From NCBI GenBank assembly GCA_934317845.1, contig CAKRES010000002.1, forward strand, positions 196,335 to 260,334: 64,000 bases of DNA, in the 5' to 3' direction. The stretch's first letter is position 1. Each line of letters begins with the position of its first letter. Under the pieces are notes generated by a model that searched no databases, was not told the DNA's origin, and was given only the letters and a program-made list of their open reading frames with translations. The DNA comes from an uncultured Lachnospiraceae bacterium. Lineage in GTDB: Bacteria > Bacillota > Clostridia > Lachnospirales > Lachnospiraceae. Below, piece by piece: positions 23,190 to 32,894 of the stretch. Made by a program: the position numbers and the translations under genes.

Positions 23190-25256
23190 ATGGGAGAACA
23201 GAAAAAACACGGATGCATTTATGTGAACCGGGAGCTTTCCTGGTTGAAATTTAACGAGCGTGTATTAACGGAAGCAAAGAGAAGGGATGTTCCACTTTGT
23301 GAGCGGTTCAGCTTTTTATCAATCTATCAGTCCAATTTAGATGAGTTTTTTATGGTACGTGTCGGTTCACTGGAAGATCAGAAATTATTGTCCGGTGACC
23401 AACGGGAGAATAAGACGAAAATGACACCAGAGCAGCAGATCGATGCCATTTTACTGCGGGTGAATAAATTGAACCGGGACAAGGATGCGATTTATACAGA
23501 TCTGATGAAGGAAGCAGAAGCATATGGCATCCGGGTGGTCAGTTTTAAAGAGATTCCAAAGCCACAGCGGCTGCGGTTAAAGGAATATTTCTTTCAGGAG
23601 GTGCTGCCACTGCTTTCCGTGATGATTGTAGGACGCAAGCAGCCATTTCCGTTTTTAAAGGGACAGGAAATCTATGCGATGGCGATTTTGGATAAAAAGA
23701 AGGGCAAGGAAAAGATTGGCATCATCCCTTGTGACAGTATGATGATTCCACGTATGATTGAGATCCCGGGCATGACCAATACATATATTTTACGGGAAGA
23801 ACTGGTGCTTCATTATATGAAGGATGTATTTTCCAATTATCATATTCAGCAGAAGTCCGTGATGCGCCTGACCAGAAATGCAGATATTGATGTGAATAAG
23901 GTATATGATGAAGATCTAAACTACCGTGATCAGATGGCGCAGGTAGTGAAGCTGAGAAAGAAGCTGGCTCCGGTTCGGCTGGAATTAACAAGGGATATTG
24001 ATCCGTTCATGGTAGAAAAACTGTGCGACTATCTGGAGCTTGACGAAAGTCATGTACTTTATTCACATTCTCCACTCGATCTTTCCTTTGTTTTTGAGAT
24101 GGAGGATAAGCTTCGTAACCATACCGAGCTATTTTTTGAAAAGCGTGTGCCGCAGCCTTCTCCTGCGATTGATGAATTTCAGCCGATCATTCCACAGATC
24201 TTAAAAAAGGATGTATTGCTTTCTTATCCATATGAGAGTATCCGCCCATTCCTTTTCCTGCTGCAGGAGGCTGCAAGAGATCCGAAGGTCATCTCCATCC
24301 GTATGACATTGTATCGTCTGGCGAAAAACTCCAAAGTGGTGGAGGCTTTAGTGGAAGCGGCAGAAAATGGAAAACAGGTGGATGTGTTAGTGGAATTAAA
24401 AGCACGTTTTGACGAAGCGAACAACATTGGCTGGAGCCGGACACTGGAAGCGGCCGGGTGTCGTGTCGTTTATGGTGTCGATGGATTAAAGGTACATTCC
24501 AAGCTCTGCCTGATCACCAGAAAGGATCATGACAGGATTCAGTATATTACACAGATCGGAACAGGAAATTATAATGAAAAAACAGCGCGGCTTTATACTG
24601 ATCTTTCACTCATGACAGCCAATCATGAGATCGGAGAGGAGGCAGCAGAGGTATTCCGGGAAATCTTACTGGGCAATACGATCGACCATACCGAGCACTT
24701 GCTGGTTGCACCGAAGTGTCTGCAACAGCCGATCATAGATAGGATTGATGCAGAGATAGCGTTTGCCAAAGAGGGTAAACATGCTTACATTGGGGTCAAG
24801 GTGAACTCCCTGACAGACAAAAAGATCATTGACAAGCTGATCGAGGCAGGAAAAGCAGGGGTAAAGATCGATCTTGTCGTTCGTGGCATCTGCTGTTTGA
24901 AAGCCGGTGTCGCAGGAGAAACAGAAAATATCCATATCCGCAGCATTGTAGGACGGTTTTTAGAGCATTCCAGAATCTATATCTTTGGAACCGAGGAGCG
25001 TGACCAGATCTATATCGCTTCCGCCGATTTTATGACGAGAAATACGCTGCGCCGGGTGGAGGTTGCTGCACCGATCTATGATGAAACGATCAAGCAGAGG
25101 ATCCGCAGTATGTTCCAGATCATGCTGCGTGACAATATGCTTGCCAGAATACAGAAGCCGGATGGTATTTACGAGCTTCCAAAGGATGTGGACAAACCAC
25201 TTAATTCACAGGAATACTTTATCAAAGAGGCATATGAAGCGGCGAAGCAGAAATAA
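23190..25256 (+). CDS. ppk1: Polyphosphate kinase 1
   Basis: 688 residues, the usual PPK1 length. N-terminal domain signature YVNRELSWLKFNERVL; catalytic region with KVHSKLCLI (His about 435, the phosphorylated residue), GTGNYNEKTARLYTDLSLMT and FLEHSRIYIFG (second His about 593). The enzyme makes inorganic polyphosphate from ATP reversibly. It follows a Na/Pi symporter and a PstS-like lipoprotein, giving a phosphate uptake-and-storage set. ATG 23190 follows AAAGGA; the frame extends upstream to 23109 without a ribosome site. Confidence 0.96.
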   Translation: MGEQKKHGCIYVNRELSWLKFNERVLTEAKRRDVPLCERFSFLSIYQSNLDEFFMVRVGSLEDQKLLSGDQRENKTKMTPEQQIDAILLRVNKLNRDKDAIYTDLMKEAEAYGIRVVSFKEIPKPQRLRLKEYFFQEVLPLLSVMIVGRKQPFPFLKGQEIYAMAILDKKKGKEKIGIIPCDSMMIPRMIEIPGMTNTYILREELVLHYMKDVFSNYHIQQKSVMRLTRNADIDVNKVYDEDLNYRDQMAQVVKLRKKLAPVRLELTRDIDPFMVEKLCDYLELDESHVLYSHSPLDLSFVFEMEDKLRNHTELFFEKRVPQPSPAIDEFQPIIPQILKKDVLLSYPYESIRPFLFLLQEAARDPKVISIRMTLYRLAKNSKVVEALVEAAENGKQVDVLVELKARFDEANNIGWSRTLEAAGCRVVYGVDGLKVHSKLCLITRKDHDRIQYITQIGTGNYNEKTARLYTDLSLMTANHEIGEEAAEVFREILLGNTIDHTEHLLVAPKCLQQPIIDRIDAEIAFAKEGKHAYIGVKVNSLTDKKIIDKLIEAGKAGVKIDLVVRGICCLKAGVAGETENIHIRSIVGRFLEHSRIYIFGTEERDQIYIASADFMTRNTLRRVEVAAPIYDETIKQRIRSMFQIMLRDNMLARIQKPDGIYELPKDVDKPLNSQEYFIKEAYEAAKQK

Positions 25257-25271
25257 GAAAATGTGTCAGCA

Positions 25272-25310
25272 AAGAAACTGTTCGATAGAAAAAGAACAGT
25301 TTCTTTTTTG
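25272..25310 (+). terminator. Intrinsic terminator after ppk1
   Basis: AAGAAACTGTTC pairs with GAACAGTTTCTT and is followed by a T run. Confidence 0.9.
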
Positions 25311-25406
25311 TGTTGGAAATGATCTCCCATAAAATCCGGCTTGCGGCACATTCGTAAACGTAGTAAAATGGTAGGAAAAGTCGAAGAAGAGGAAGGAACG
25401 AAGGGC

Positions 25407-26183
25407 ATGTTAAATCAATTTTCAAGGACGCAGCTGCTATATGGAAAAGAAGTGATGGACCACCTTGCTTCCTGCCGGGTAGCGGTATTTGGAATTGGTG
25501 GAGTCGGGGGATACGTGTGCGAAGCACTGGTGCGAAGCGGAATCGGAGCATTTGATCTGATCGATGATGATAAAGTATGTCTGACGAATCTGAACCGTCA
25601 GATCATTGCAACCAGAAAAACGATTGGAAAGTATAAAACGGCTGTGATGGAGGAGCGGATGAAGGAGATCAATCCGGATGTGAAGGTTACCACGCACAAC
25701 TGCTTTTTCCTGCCAGAAACAGCGGATTCGTTTGATTTTACAGCATATGATTATGTTGTGGACGCGGTAGATACTGTGACGGCAAAGATCTCACTGGTGA
25801 TGAAAGCCAAAGAGTGTAATGTGCCGATCATCAGCTCTATGGGTGCGGGAAACAAGCTTGATCCATCAGCTTTTCAGGTAGCGGATATCTATAAGACAAA
25901 GGTGTGTCCATTGGCAAAAGTGATGCGAAGAGAACTGAAAAAACGCGGGGTAAAAAAACTGAAGGTGGTATATTCCGAGGAGCAGCCGACCCGTCCGTTA
26001 GAGGATATGTCCATTAGCTGCCGGACACATTGTGTGTGTCCTCCGGGTACGGAGCATACCTGTACAGAACGAAGAGACATACCGGGCAGCACGGCATTTG
26101 TCCCATCGGTAGCCGGACTGATCATTGCCGGGGAAGTGATCAATGATCTGGCAAAGCAGTGTGCAAGAAAGGAAGAAGCATAA
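25407..26183 (+). CDS. tcdA: tRNA threonylcarbamoyladenosine dehydratase (TcdA/CsdL, ThiF family)
   Basis: 258 residues. E1-like adenylation fold: VAVFGIGGVGGYVCEALVRSGIG (nucleotide binding), DLIDDDKVCLTNLNRQI, and the late CPPGTEHTCTERRDIPGSTAFVPSVAG region characteristic of TcdA. It dehydrates t6A37 of tRNAs to the cyclic ct6A form using ATP. Start ATG 25407 after GAAGG is preferred over upstream in-frame codons, which add a charged, unconserved stretch. Immediately followed (no gap) by a rhodanese-TtcA fusion, so two tRNA-modifying functions are cotranscribed. Confidence 0.9.
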   Translation: MLNQFSRTQLLYGKEVMDHLASCRVAVFGIGGVGGYVCEALVRSGIGAFDLIDDDKVCLTNLNRQIIATRKTIGKYKTAVMEERMKEINPDVKVTTHNCFFLPETADSFDFTAYDYVVDAVDTVTAKISLVMKAKECNVPIISSMGAGNKLDPSAFQVADIYKTKVCPLAKVMRRELKKRGVKKLKVVYSEEQPTRPLEDMSISCRTHCVCPPGTEHTCTERRDIPGSTAFVPSVAGLIIAGEVINDLAKQCARKEEA

Positions 26184-27323
26184 ATGACGGTTGAAGAATT
26201 AAGTAAATTAAAGAAAGAAGAATATGTGATCGTTGACATCCGTGATGAGGCAGAGCTTGCACATGGAAAAATCCCGGACTCCATTGCAGCAAAGCCGGAT
26301 GAGATTACGGTGCAGGAAGGGATCGACAAAAATAAGCTGCTGGTGATCTGCTGCGCCAGAGGTGTGATCAGTGAAGAGGTGGCACAGCGATTAAAGGCGG
26401 ACGGTTACCGGGCAGAAAATATGGACGGTGGATACGGTGCGTGGCTGCTGCACCACATTCAGGTATCTGAGCAGGAAGAGTATGTTAAAAATGTGGAGCA
26501 GAGCATCCGGAAGCGGTTCAAGAAAACAATCTGGTCAAAATTTGCCAAAGCGGTGCGTGATTATGAGCTGGTAAAAGAGGGAGACAGGATTGCGGTATGT
26601 ATTTCCGGTGGAAAAGATTCGATGCTGATGGCAAAGCTGTTTCAGGAGCTGAAACGGCATAATAAATTCGACTTTGACGTGAAATTTATCGTGATGGATC
26701 CGGGATATAGCGAGGCAAACCGAAAGATCATTGAGGAAAATGCAAAGCGGCTTGCCATTCCAATCGAGATCTTTGAGTCCGACATTTTTGATTCGGTGTA
26801 TCATGTGGAGAAATCTCCATGTTATCTTTGTGCCCGCATGCGCAGAGGACATTTGTACAGCTATGCAAAGGAGCTTGGCTGCAATAAGATCGCACTCGGT
26901 CACCACTATGATGATGTTATTGAAACGATACTGATGGGAATGTTATATGGTGCGCAGGTGCAGACGATGATGCCGAAGCTGCACAGCACCAATTTTAACG
27001 GCATGGAATTGATCCGCCCACTGTATCTGATCCGCGAGGATGACATCAAAGCATGGCGCGATGCCAATGATCTTTATTTTATTCAGTGTGCCTGTAAATT
27101 TACCGACACCTGCACCACATGCAATAATGAAGAAAACCGCTCCAAACGTGTGGAGATCAAGGAGCTCATTAAAACGTTGAAGCGGGTGAATCCATATGTG
27201 GAGGGGAATATTTTCAAAAGTGTGGAAAATGTTAATCTGGACACGGTCGTTGCCTATAAGAAGGGTGGTGTGAAGCATCATTTTCTGGAAACATATGACG
27301 AAAAAGAAAGACAGGAAAGCTAA
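26184..27323 (+). CDS. Rhodanese domain fused to a TtcA-type tRNA 2-thiolation ATPase
   Basis: 379 residues. N-terminal rhodanese-like domain (1-95) with LLVICCARGVISEE carrying the active-site cysteine loop, then (about 115-330) a PP-loop ATPase with SGGKDSMLMAKLFQE, CYLCARMRRGHLYSYA and GHHYDDVIETILMGML, the TtcA/TilS-like pattern with a CxxC that could bind an iron-sulfur cluster; further cysteines CACKFTDTCTTC follow. TtcA thiolates cytidine 32 in tRNA. The fused sulfurtransferase suggests built-in sulfur delivery. The ATG abuts the TcdA stop codon. Confidence 0.88.
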   Translation: MTVEELSKLKKEEYVIVDIRDEAELAHGKIPDSIAAKPDEITVQEGIDKNKLLVICCARGVISEEVAQRLKADGYRAENMDGGYGAWLLHHIQVSEQEEYVKNVEQSIRKRFKKTIWSKFAKAVRDYELVKEGDRIAVCISGGKDSMLMAKLFQELKRHNKFDFDVKFIVMDPGYSEANRKIIEENAKRLAIPIEIFESDIFDSVYHVEKSPCYLCARMRRGHLYSYAKELGCNKIALGHHYDDVIETILMGMLYGAQVQTMMPKLHSTNFNGMELIRPLYLIREDDIKAWRDANDLYFIQCACKFTDTCTTCNNEENRSKRVEIKELIKTLKRVNPYVEGNIFKSVENVNLDTVVAYKKGGVKHHFLETYDEKERQES

Positions 27324-27351
27324 AGATCAGACAGAGAAAAGGAGGCCGTAC

Positions 27352-28356
27352 ATGGCACAGACATGGGATAAGGAACAGATAATAGCGTGGTTAAACGGGG
27401 AGGAGGAAGATACTGCCCTGTTTCAGCGTGCGGATCTTGTACGCAGGTCGGTGTATGGGACAGATGTGTATGTGAGAGGTTTGATCGAATTCACCAATGT
27501 CTGCCGGAACAATTGCTATTACTGTGGCATCCGAAGAGATAACAAAAATGTGGATCGATATCAGTTAAGCGGGAAGGAGATTCTTGATTGCTGCAAAGAG
27601 GGTTACGAACTGGGATTTCGGACTTTTGTTTTGCAGGGAGGAGAAGATCCGTCCTATACGGATGATGGGATCTGCCGCCTGGTGAGCAGGATCAAAACAG
27701 CTTATCCGGATTGTGCTATCACGCTTTCCATCGGAGAGCGGAGCAGAAAGAGTTACGAGCGTTATTTTACAGCGGGAGCAGACCGTTATCTGCTGCGGGA
27801 AGAAACAGCGAATGAAACTCATTATAAAAGCCTGCATCCACAGGAGATGAAGCTCTCCGATCGCAAACGTTGCTTATATGACTTAAAGGACATTGGTTAT
27901 CAGGTGGGAGCCGGATTTATGGTAGGTTCTCCAGGGCAGACAAAAGAACATTTATTAGAGGAGCTTTCTTTCTTGTGGGAGTTAAAACCTGATATGATAG
28001 GGATTGGACCGTTTATTCCGCATCAGGATACGCCGTTTAGAGAAAAAACAGCCGGAAGTGTCACATTGACACTCCGACTGCTTGCTATTCTTCGAATTAT
28101 GTTTCCGTATGTGCTGCTTCCGGCAACAACGGCACTTGGAACGCTGGATCCACTGGGCAGAGAGAAGGGATTGAAGGCGGGCGCAAATGTTGTCATGCCG
28201 AATCTGTCTCCGGTTTCTGTCCGGAAAAAATATGAATTATATGATAATAAGATCTGCACCGGGGAGGAATCCGCCCAGTGCAGACACTGTCTGAATGAAA
28301 GAGTCAGACAGGCAGGATACCAGATCGTGACAGATCGTGGAGATGTCAGACGGTAA
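27352..28356 (+). CDS. hydE: [FeFe]-hydrogenase H-cluster radical SAM maturase HydE
   Basis: 334 residues. Radical-SAM cluster motif CRNNCYYC (CxxxCxxC, about Cys51-Cys58) preceded by EFTNVC, which is typical of HydE; GGEDPSYTDD and PGQTKEHLLEEL match the SAM-binding barrel. HydE helps build the dithiomethylamine/diiron subcluster of [FeFe] hydrogenase; hydF and hydG are not in the window. AAAGGAGG lies 6 bases before ATG 27352; a 27295 start would overlap the upstream gene. The stop codon lies within the terminator stem. Confidence 0.93.
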   Translation: MAQTWDKEQIIAWLNGEEEDTALFQRADLVRRSVYGTDVYVRGLIEFTNVCRNNCYYCGIRRDNKNVDRYQLSGKEILDCCKEGYELGFRTFVLQGGEDPSYTDDGICRLVSRIKTAYPDCAITLSIGERSRKSYERYFTAGADRYLLREETANETHYKSLHPQEMKLSDRKRCLYDLKDIGYQVGAGFMVGSPGQTKEHLLEELSFLWELKPDMIGIGPFIPHQDTPFREKTAGSVTLTLRLLAILRIMFPYVLLPATTALGTLDPLGREKGLKAGANVVMPNLSPVSVRKKYELYDNKICTGEESAQCRHCLNERVRQAGYQIVTDRGDVRR

Positions 28357-28377
28357 ACACCGTCGGCATCTTTTTTT
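28341..28377 (+). terminator. Terminator overlapping the end of hydE
   Basis: GATGTCAGACGGT pairs with ACCGTCGGCATC (one mismatch), loop AAAC, T7. The hydE TAA (28354-28356) is in the hairpin. Confidence 0.88.
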
Positions 28378-31300
28378 ATTCCCGGTCTAATTCTACACCA
28401 TTGACTGTCCGGGAGAGACTTCCATTGATAAATTCCAGATTTGTTTTATCAATGCGAAGATCGGTAGTATCCTCATTGGTGATGTTGATGATCAAGTCAC
28501 AGTTGACGCAGGTTGCTTTCGCAGTTTTGTTATCATTTCCCAACGAATAGGCCTTGTGTCCGATGGCATCCACATTTAAGGCGATCTGTTGAAGGGAAAG
28601 TGTTACGTCCCCATAATGGCTGCCGATGGCATAACAGGTAGCAGCACGAAGCTTAATGCGGATATTGGCTTTTTGCAGTTCAATCGTGGCTTTTTTTCCA
28701 TAAAGACTACCAATTCCGATCATATCATCACAGGCGGCGGAGGAGGACAGCTGAAGTAATCCGTTGGAAATCTCAATGTTTGCATCATTTTCATAGGATC
28801 CGATCAGGCAGCCGCAGCCAACGCTTAAATTGGCTTCCAGATCACAATGCCGGATGTGTATGTCTGCCTTGCCATAGAAAGCACCAATGCCAACGGAATG
28901 CTGACCATACATAGAAATGCGGTACCAGCCTTTGTTGATCGTGATGTTTCCGCCGTATCCGGAGCCAATGCCGACTCCTGTTCCGCCATTGGCAGTGATC
29001 GTAATGCCACCATCCTGATTAAAGTAGATGGGACCATGATGGTTTTCCATTGACTCTCCAATACCAAAATGCTTATTTGCATTGACGGTGATGGAGAGAT
29101 TTCCGTCTCCTTCCACAGTCAGCATGGAAGATTCCGGTACTCGGATTCCACCATTGAAGAGTTCACTGTCACCGACCAGCACAAGTGTTACGTTTACTTC
29201 GGAGCCGAGATCAATGCTTGGCAGTCCGGTCGCCTCTGAAAGGCCGGCAGATTCTAAAATAACCGTACCTTCATAGCCGTCTTCAAACCAGAGCTTGATA
29301 TTGGACTGGAAACCCGCAGCTCCTACGATGCGGATCGGATCTGTCTTGCTGCTGGCAGAACGTTTTACATGGATCTCCGTAAATTTGTTGACACTTAACT
29401 GTACAAGTGGAACGGATGCAGGCTGCTTTACTACGTAACGTTTTTTGATCGTGCGTTTTGTGCTGAGTGCGGTATACTGGATGATTTCGTTGATCTGTTC
29501 CCTGCGAAGGGAAAGCAGTGGTTCAGGGTGTGGTTTTGCGGTATAATAACCCTGGATCAGATCGACGCCAAGCTCGATCACTGCTTTTAATTCTTCGGAA
29601 GTTTCAATTCCTTCCGCCAGTGCCATAATATCATTATCATGGGCAAATTCAATAATGTTCTTTACAAAATGCTGCTTCTGCTGATTGTCCTGAATCTCTG
29701 TCATGAGCATACGATCAATTTTTACATAGCTTGGCATATAGCGCAGCAGGTTGTTGATGTTGGAATAACCGGAACCATAATCATCAAGGGCTGTTTCAAT
29801 ATGAAGCTTTTGAAATGTTTTCTTGATGTGCTCTAATTGTTTGTCATCTAATTCTTCCTGTTCGGTAAGCTCCACGACAATATGTCCGTCCTGTTCTTTG
29901 AGCAGGCTGTGCAGCATAGGAAGATCCTGGCCGGTCAGCTGCGCTCCTGGAATACTGTTGATAAATACTTTTTTTCCTTCAAACAGATGCTGGTGTTCTT
30001 TCATATAATGCAGAACATTGTAAAAGGTTGATTTTTCCACATCATAGAGCCGGTTCATACGTTTTGCACTGTCCAAAATGGCAAGCGGAGATATGTGTTC
30101 AGCAACATCAGCACGCATCAGTGCTTCATAGGAAAAGATCTCTCCGTTTTTTGCGCTGACGATTGGCTGGAAATAATAAATGAATTTGTTGTGATCCAAA
30201 ATATCGGCTACCAGATCGTCCTGCTTTTTGTCTTCTTCTGATAATTCGGCCTGGTTTTTCAAACGTTGTTCTTCCAGTTTTCTTCCATTTTTCAAACTTA
30301 CCACATCATTGATCAGATGCTCCAATTGTTCAGTGTTTGTAATAAATTCAGCTTTGTTTGCCGTACAGATGGAAATGGCAAAAGAATCCGTATTGGCTTC
30401 ATTAAATGCGAGCAGTTTTTCTTCCAGAGCAGAGACAAAGTCATCACTTCTTTCCGTATTGAAAGGTTCTGTAAAAGTACCGATCAGGAAATCATCATTT
30501 CCCATACGGGCACATATCTCATGGTCAAGAGCGCATTCTGAAATACGCTGTGCCAGTGCAGTGATCGCACGGTTTCCCTCTTCCCGTCCGTATTTGGCAT
30601 TAATATCACGCAGAGCGGACAGATCGACAGAGGTGATCAAAACAGCCTTTTTTGTCTTGTTATGAGAGCGGTTGATCAGATCTCCCATCTGGGTAATAAA
30701 ACCGCGGTAATTATATAATCCGGTTAAAGCGTCACGGATCTGGGATGCTTCCATCTGTTTTAAAATATAGCGAAGGGCTTCCTGACGGCGCAATGCCTCT
30801 AATCCATGCATGATACTGCGTATCCAAAGACGGTATTCTGCGTTATAACTGAATTTCTTATCTCCATAATTAACTGCTACATAACCAAAACACCGGTCCT
30901 CAAAAAAGAGAGGAGTAAAAATAAACGCCCGTGGATGATCACAAGGTTCATGATACTCCGGAAGGATCAGATCAGTAGAAAATGTTTTGCTAAAATTTAA
31001 TTCGTTGCCGCAATCAGGGTCTGGTCCACAGTGGATAACATGACTCATCTGCGGGGTGTAACCATTCCGGACTGCATATTCTATCAGCGCATTATGCGGC
31101 TTGTCCCAAGTGTTATTTAAACAAATGTCAAAGCTTTCAAAATCTCGGATCTGGTAGATATATTGAAATACCGTGTTGAAAAAGTCCTGGTAGTTGTCTT
31201 GGGACAACAGGTCGTCCATAATATGGTTAAAGACAGAATAATAACCGACAGAAGAAAGATCGGTTTTCCACACATCACGGCAGAGTGATTTTGTTGGCAG

Positions 31301-32173
31301 AGTACTATACGGACACCCACAGCTTCCTCCAATAAAGAGTTCAGGAACTGTGTGGAACGTATCATCGATCATTTCTCCGGTCAGCATTGCATGGATCCGC
31401 ATAGCTGCATAAGTACCACACTGTCTGGCAGGGATCTGTGCAGAAGTGAGTGGAACGGGGCTCAGTCGTCCGTCTTCAATGGAGTCATAGCCGATCACGG
31501 CAATATCTTCCGGAATTTTTATTCCATTTTTTGTAAGTGCATCGCATACTCCAATCGCCATGCAGTCGTTAGCACAGGCAATCGCATCCGGCAGATGTTC
31601 CGGATCCTTTAGTAATTTCTCCACCATGGGTTCTCCGCTTTTGTACCAGTAATCTCCGTAAAAGATCTGTTGTTCGGTAACGGGAAGATCGTGTGCTTTC
31701 ATGCTGTCCAGATAACCGCGAAGACGTTCTTTGGAATGAATGTGTCCCTTTTTTCCGTTCAAAAATACAATGTTTTTATAGTGATGTACTTCGATCAGGT
31801 GGTCGATCAATTTTACAATAGGAGTGTAGTGATCAATCATAAGTGACTCAAAATAGTCACTTTCTTTATCGATGATAAGAACCGGACCGGAAAAGGAATC
31901 CCGAATCTTTTCCTGGATCCTGTCTGCCAGACCTTCCGTTTGTAAGGTGTCAAGCATGACTACCATTGCATCTAACAGATCAAAATTCACCAGCTCAAAA
32001 ATGTTGGAATCACCCTGTTCGCGAAGAGGGGTTTCTTGATATTTCTGGTACATGGAAAATACAAGTACATCATACTGGTATGAAAACATTTTCTCCACGA
32101 AACCTTCCATAAAAAGAGAAGGGGTTGTTTCATCCAATTGTGCCAATAATACTCCGACCGTTTTTCTCTTCAT
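28376..32173 (-). CDS. LacI-type sensor / GGDEF / EAL / beta-helix fusion protein
   Basis: 1265 residues with no membrane segment. Order: periplasmic-binding-protein/LacI-type ligand domain without a DNA-binding helix (1-300), GAF-like linker (about 310-470), GGDEF domain (about 478-640) degenerate at its active loop (RMGNDDF), EAL domain (about 655-895), and a C-terminal repeat region (about 925-1265) rich in GIG.GSxYG and N-I-x-I-x pattern, resembling a beta-helix. EAL residues needed for c-di-GMP hydrolysis are all visible: EALMR, FINSIP, ELTE, DDYGSGYSN, KIDR, AEGIET, QGYY. A cytoplasmic phosphodiesterase responding to a sugar-like ligand is inferred. The ATG at 32173 follows GAGGG; upstream extension has no ribosome site. 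Confidence 0.85.
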   Translation of the reverse strand: MKRKTVGVLLAQLDETTPSLFMEGFVEKMFSYQYDVLVFSMYQKYQETPLREQGDSNIFELVNFDLLDAMVVMLDTLQTEGLADRIQEKIRDSFSGPVLIIDKESDYFESLMIDHYTPIVKLIDHLIEVHHYKNIVFLNGKKGHIHSKERLRGYLDSMKAHDLPVTEQQIFYGDYWYKSGEPMVEKLLKDPEHLPDAIACANDCMAIGVCDALTKNGIKIPEDIAVIGYDSIEDGRLSPVPLTSAQIPARQCGTYAAMRIHAMLTGEMIDDTFHTVPELFIGGSCGCPYSTLPTKSLCRDVWKTDLSSVGYYSVFNHIMDDLLSQDNYQDFFNTVFQYIYQIRDFESFDICLNNTWDKPHNALIEYAVRNGYTPQMSHVIHCGPDPDCGNELNFSKTFSTDLILPEYHEPCDHPRAFIFTPLFFEDRCFGYVAVNYGDKKFSYNAEYRLWIRSIMHGLEALRRQEALRYILKQMEASQIRDALTGLYNYRGFITQMGDLINRSHNKTKKAVLITSVDLSALRDINAKYGREEGNRAITALAQRISECALDHEICARMGNDDFLIGTFTEPFNTERSDDFVSALEEKLLAFNEANTDSFAISICTANKAEFITNTEQLEHLINDVVSLKNGRKLEEQRLKNQAELSEEDKKQDDLVADILDHNKFIYYFQPIVSAKNGEIFSYEALMRADVAEHISPLAILDSAKRMNRLYDVEKSTFYNVLHYMKEHQHLFEGKKVFINSIPGAQLTGQDLPMLHSLLKEQDGHIVVELTEQEELDDKQLEHIKKTFQKLHIETALDDYGSGYSNINNLLRYMPSYVKIDRMLMTEIQDNQQKQHFVKNIIEFAHDNDIMALAEGIETSEELKAVIELGVDLIQGYYTAKPHPEPLLSLRREQINEIIQYTALSTKRTIKKRYVVKQPASVPLVQLSVNKFTEIHVKRSASSKTDPIRIVGAAGFQSNIKLWFEDGYEGTVILESAGLSEATGLPSIDLGSEVNVTLVLVGDSELFNGGIRVPESSMLTVEGDGNLSITVNANKHFGIGESMENHHGPIYFNQDGGITITANGGTGVGIGSGYGGNITINKGWYRISMYGQHSVGIGAFYGKADIHIRHCDLEANLSVGCGCLIGSYENDANIEISNGLLQLSSSAACDDMIGIGSLYGKKATIELQKANIRIKLRAATCYAIGSHYGDVTLSLQQIALNVDAIGHKAYSLGNDNKTAKATCVNCDLIINITNEDTTDLRIDKTNLEFINGSLSRTVNGVELDRE

Positions 32174-32230
32174 AATTACCCTCACTTGCGTTCTTGTCTG
32201 TGATATCCAAAATACAAAATCTCTTTTTAA

Positions 32231-32259
32231 ATTATACACCTAATTGCCTTTTTATTCAA
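32231..32259 (-). promoter_or_regulatory. Promoter of the EAL fusion gene
   Basis: On the minus strand: TTGAAT (32259-32254), 17-base spacer, TATAAT (32236-32231). Confidence 0.7.
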
Positions 32260-32287
32260 TGAAAAGCACAGGGGAAATGTAATCAGT

Positions 32288-32316
32288 TTGCCTTTTCCTG
32301 CCGTGTGTTGTATCAT
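32288..32316 (+). promoter_or_regulatory. Promoter of the PAP2/TetM-NYN operon
   Basis: TTGCCT (32288-32293), 17-base spacer, TATCAT (32311-32316), 33 bases before the ATG. Divergent from the minus-strand promoter at 32231-32259. Confidence 0.6.
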
Positions 32317-32348
32317 GAGCGTAACGAATAGGAAGAAGAGGTGAATCC

Positions 32349-32894
32349 ATGAATCCGGATGGTTCTATTTTACTTTGGATACAGGAGTTTGTAAGGTGTG
32401 ACCTGCTCACACCGTTTATGAAGGCAGTGACACATCTGGGAGATCATGGGCAGCTATGGATCCTGTTGACGGTGGTGCTGCTTTGCTGTAAAAAAACAAG
32501 AAAAGCTGGGGCGGCTTGTGCGATTTCCCTGTTGCTTTCTCTTCTTGTCAACAATATGATCTTAAAACCGCTGGTGGACCGGACAAGACCATATGAGGTG
32601 GTGCAGGGGCTAACGCTTCTGATCGAGAAACAAAAAGACGCATCGTTTCCATCCGGACACACGGCTAGTTCCTTTGCTGCTGCGGTTGTCATGTTTCATA
32701 TGCTCCCGAAACGCTATGGTATTCCTGCATTGCTTCTGGCGTTTCTGATCGGTCTGTCGAGACTTTATGTGGGGGTGCATTATCCGACAGATGTGCTTTG
32801 TGGACTGCTTAGTGGTACAGTATTGGCACTGCTTTCGGTCTGGATCGTGAAGCGTTTGACAGCTTGGTATTGCAAAAGAGAGGGGAAGGAATGA
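32349..32894 (+). CDS. PAP2-family membrane phosphatase
   Basis: 181 residues with the three PAP2 motifs: KPLVDRTRPYE (KxxxxxxRP), PSGHTASS and SRLYVGVHYPTDVL (SRxxxxxHxxxD). Five or six membrane helices. Small proteins of this type dephosphorylate undecaprenyl diphosphate or phosphatidylglycerol phosphate in the outer face of the membrane; which one is not clear. GAAGAGGTG precedes ATG 32349. Its stop overlaps the start of the TetM-like gene (ATGATGAG), so both are cotranscribed. Confidence 0.9.
   Translation: MNPDGSILLWIQEFVRCDLLTPFMKAVTHLGDHGQLWILLTVVLLCCKKTRKAGAACAISLLLSLLVNNMILKPLVDRTRPYEVVQGLTLLIEKQKDASFPSGHTASSFAAAVVMFHMLPKRYGIPALLLAFLIGLSRLYVGVHYPTDVLCGLLSGTVLALLSVWIVKRLTAWYCKREGKE

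Noticed and set aside
30228..30665. Plus-strand frames opposite the EAL fusion gene
   Set aside because: Antisense shadows of the GGDEF/EAL coding region with no start signals.
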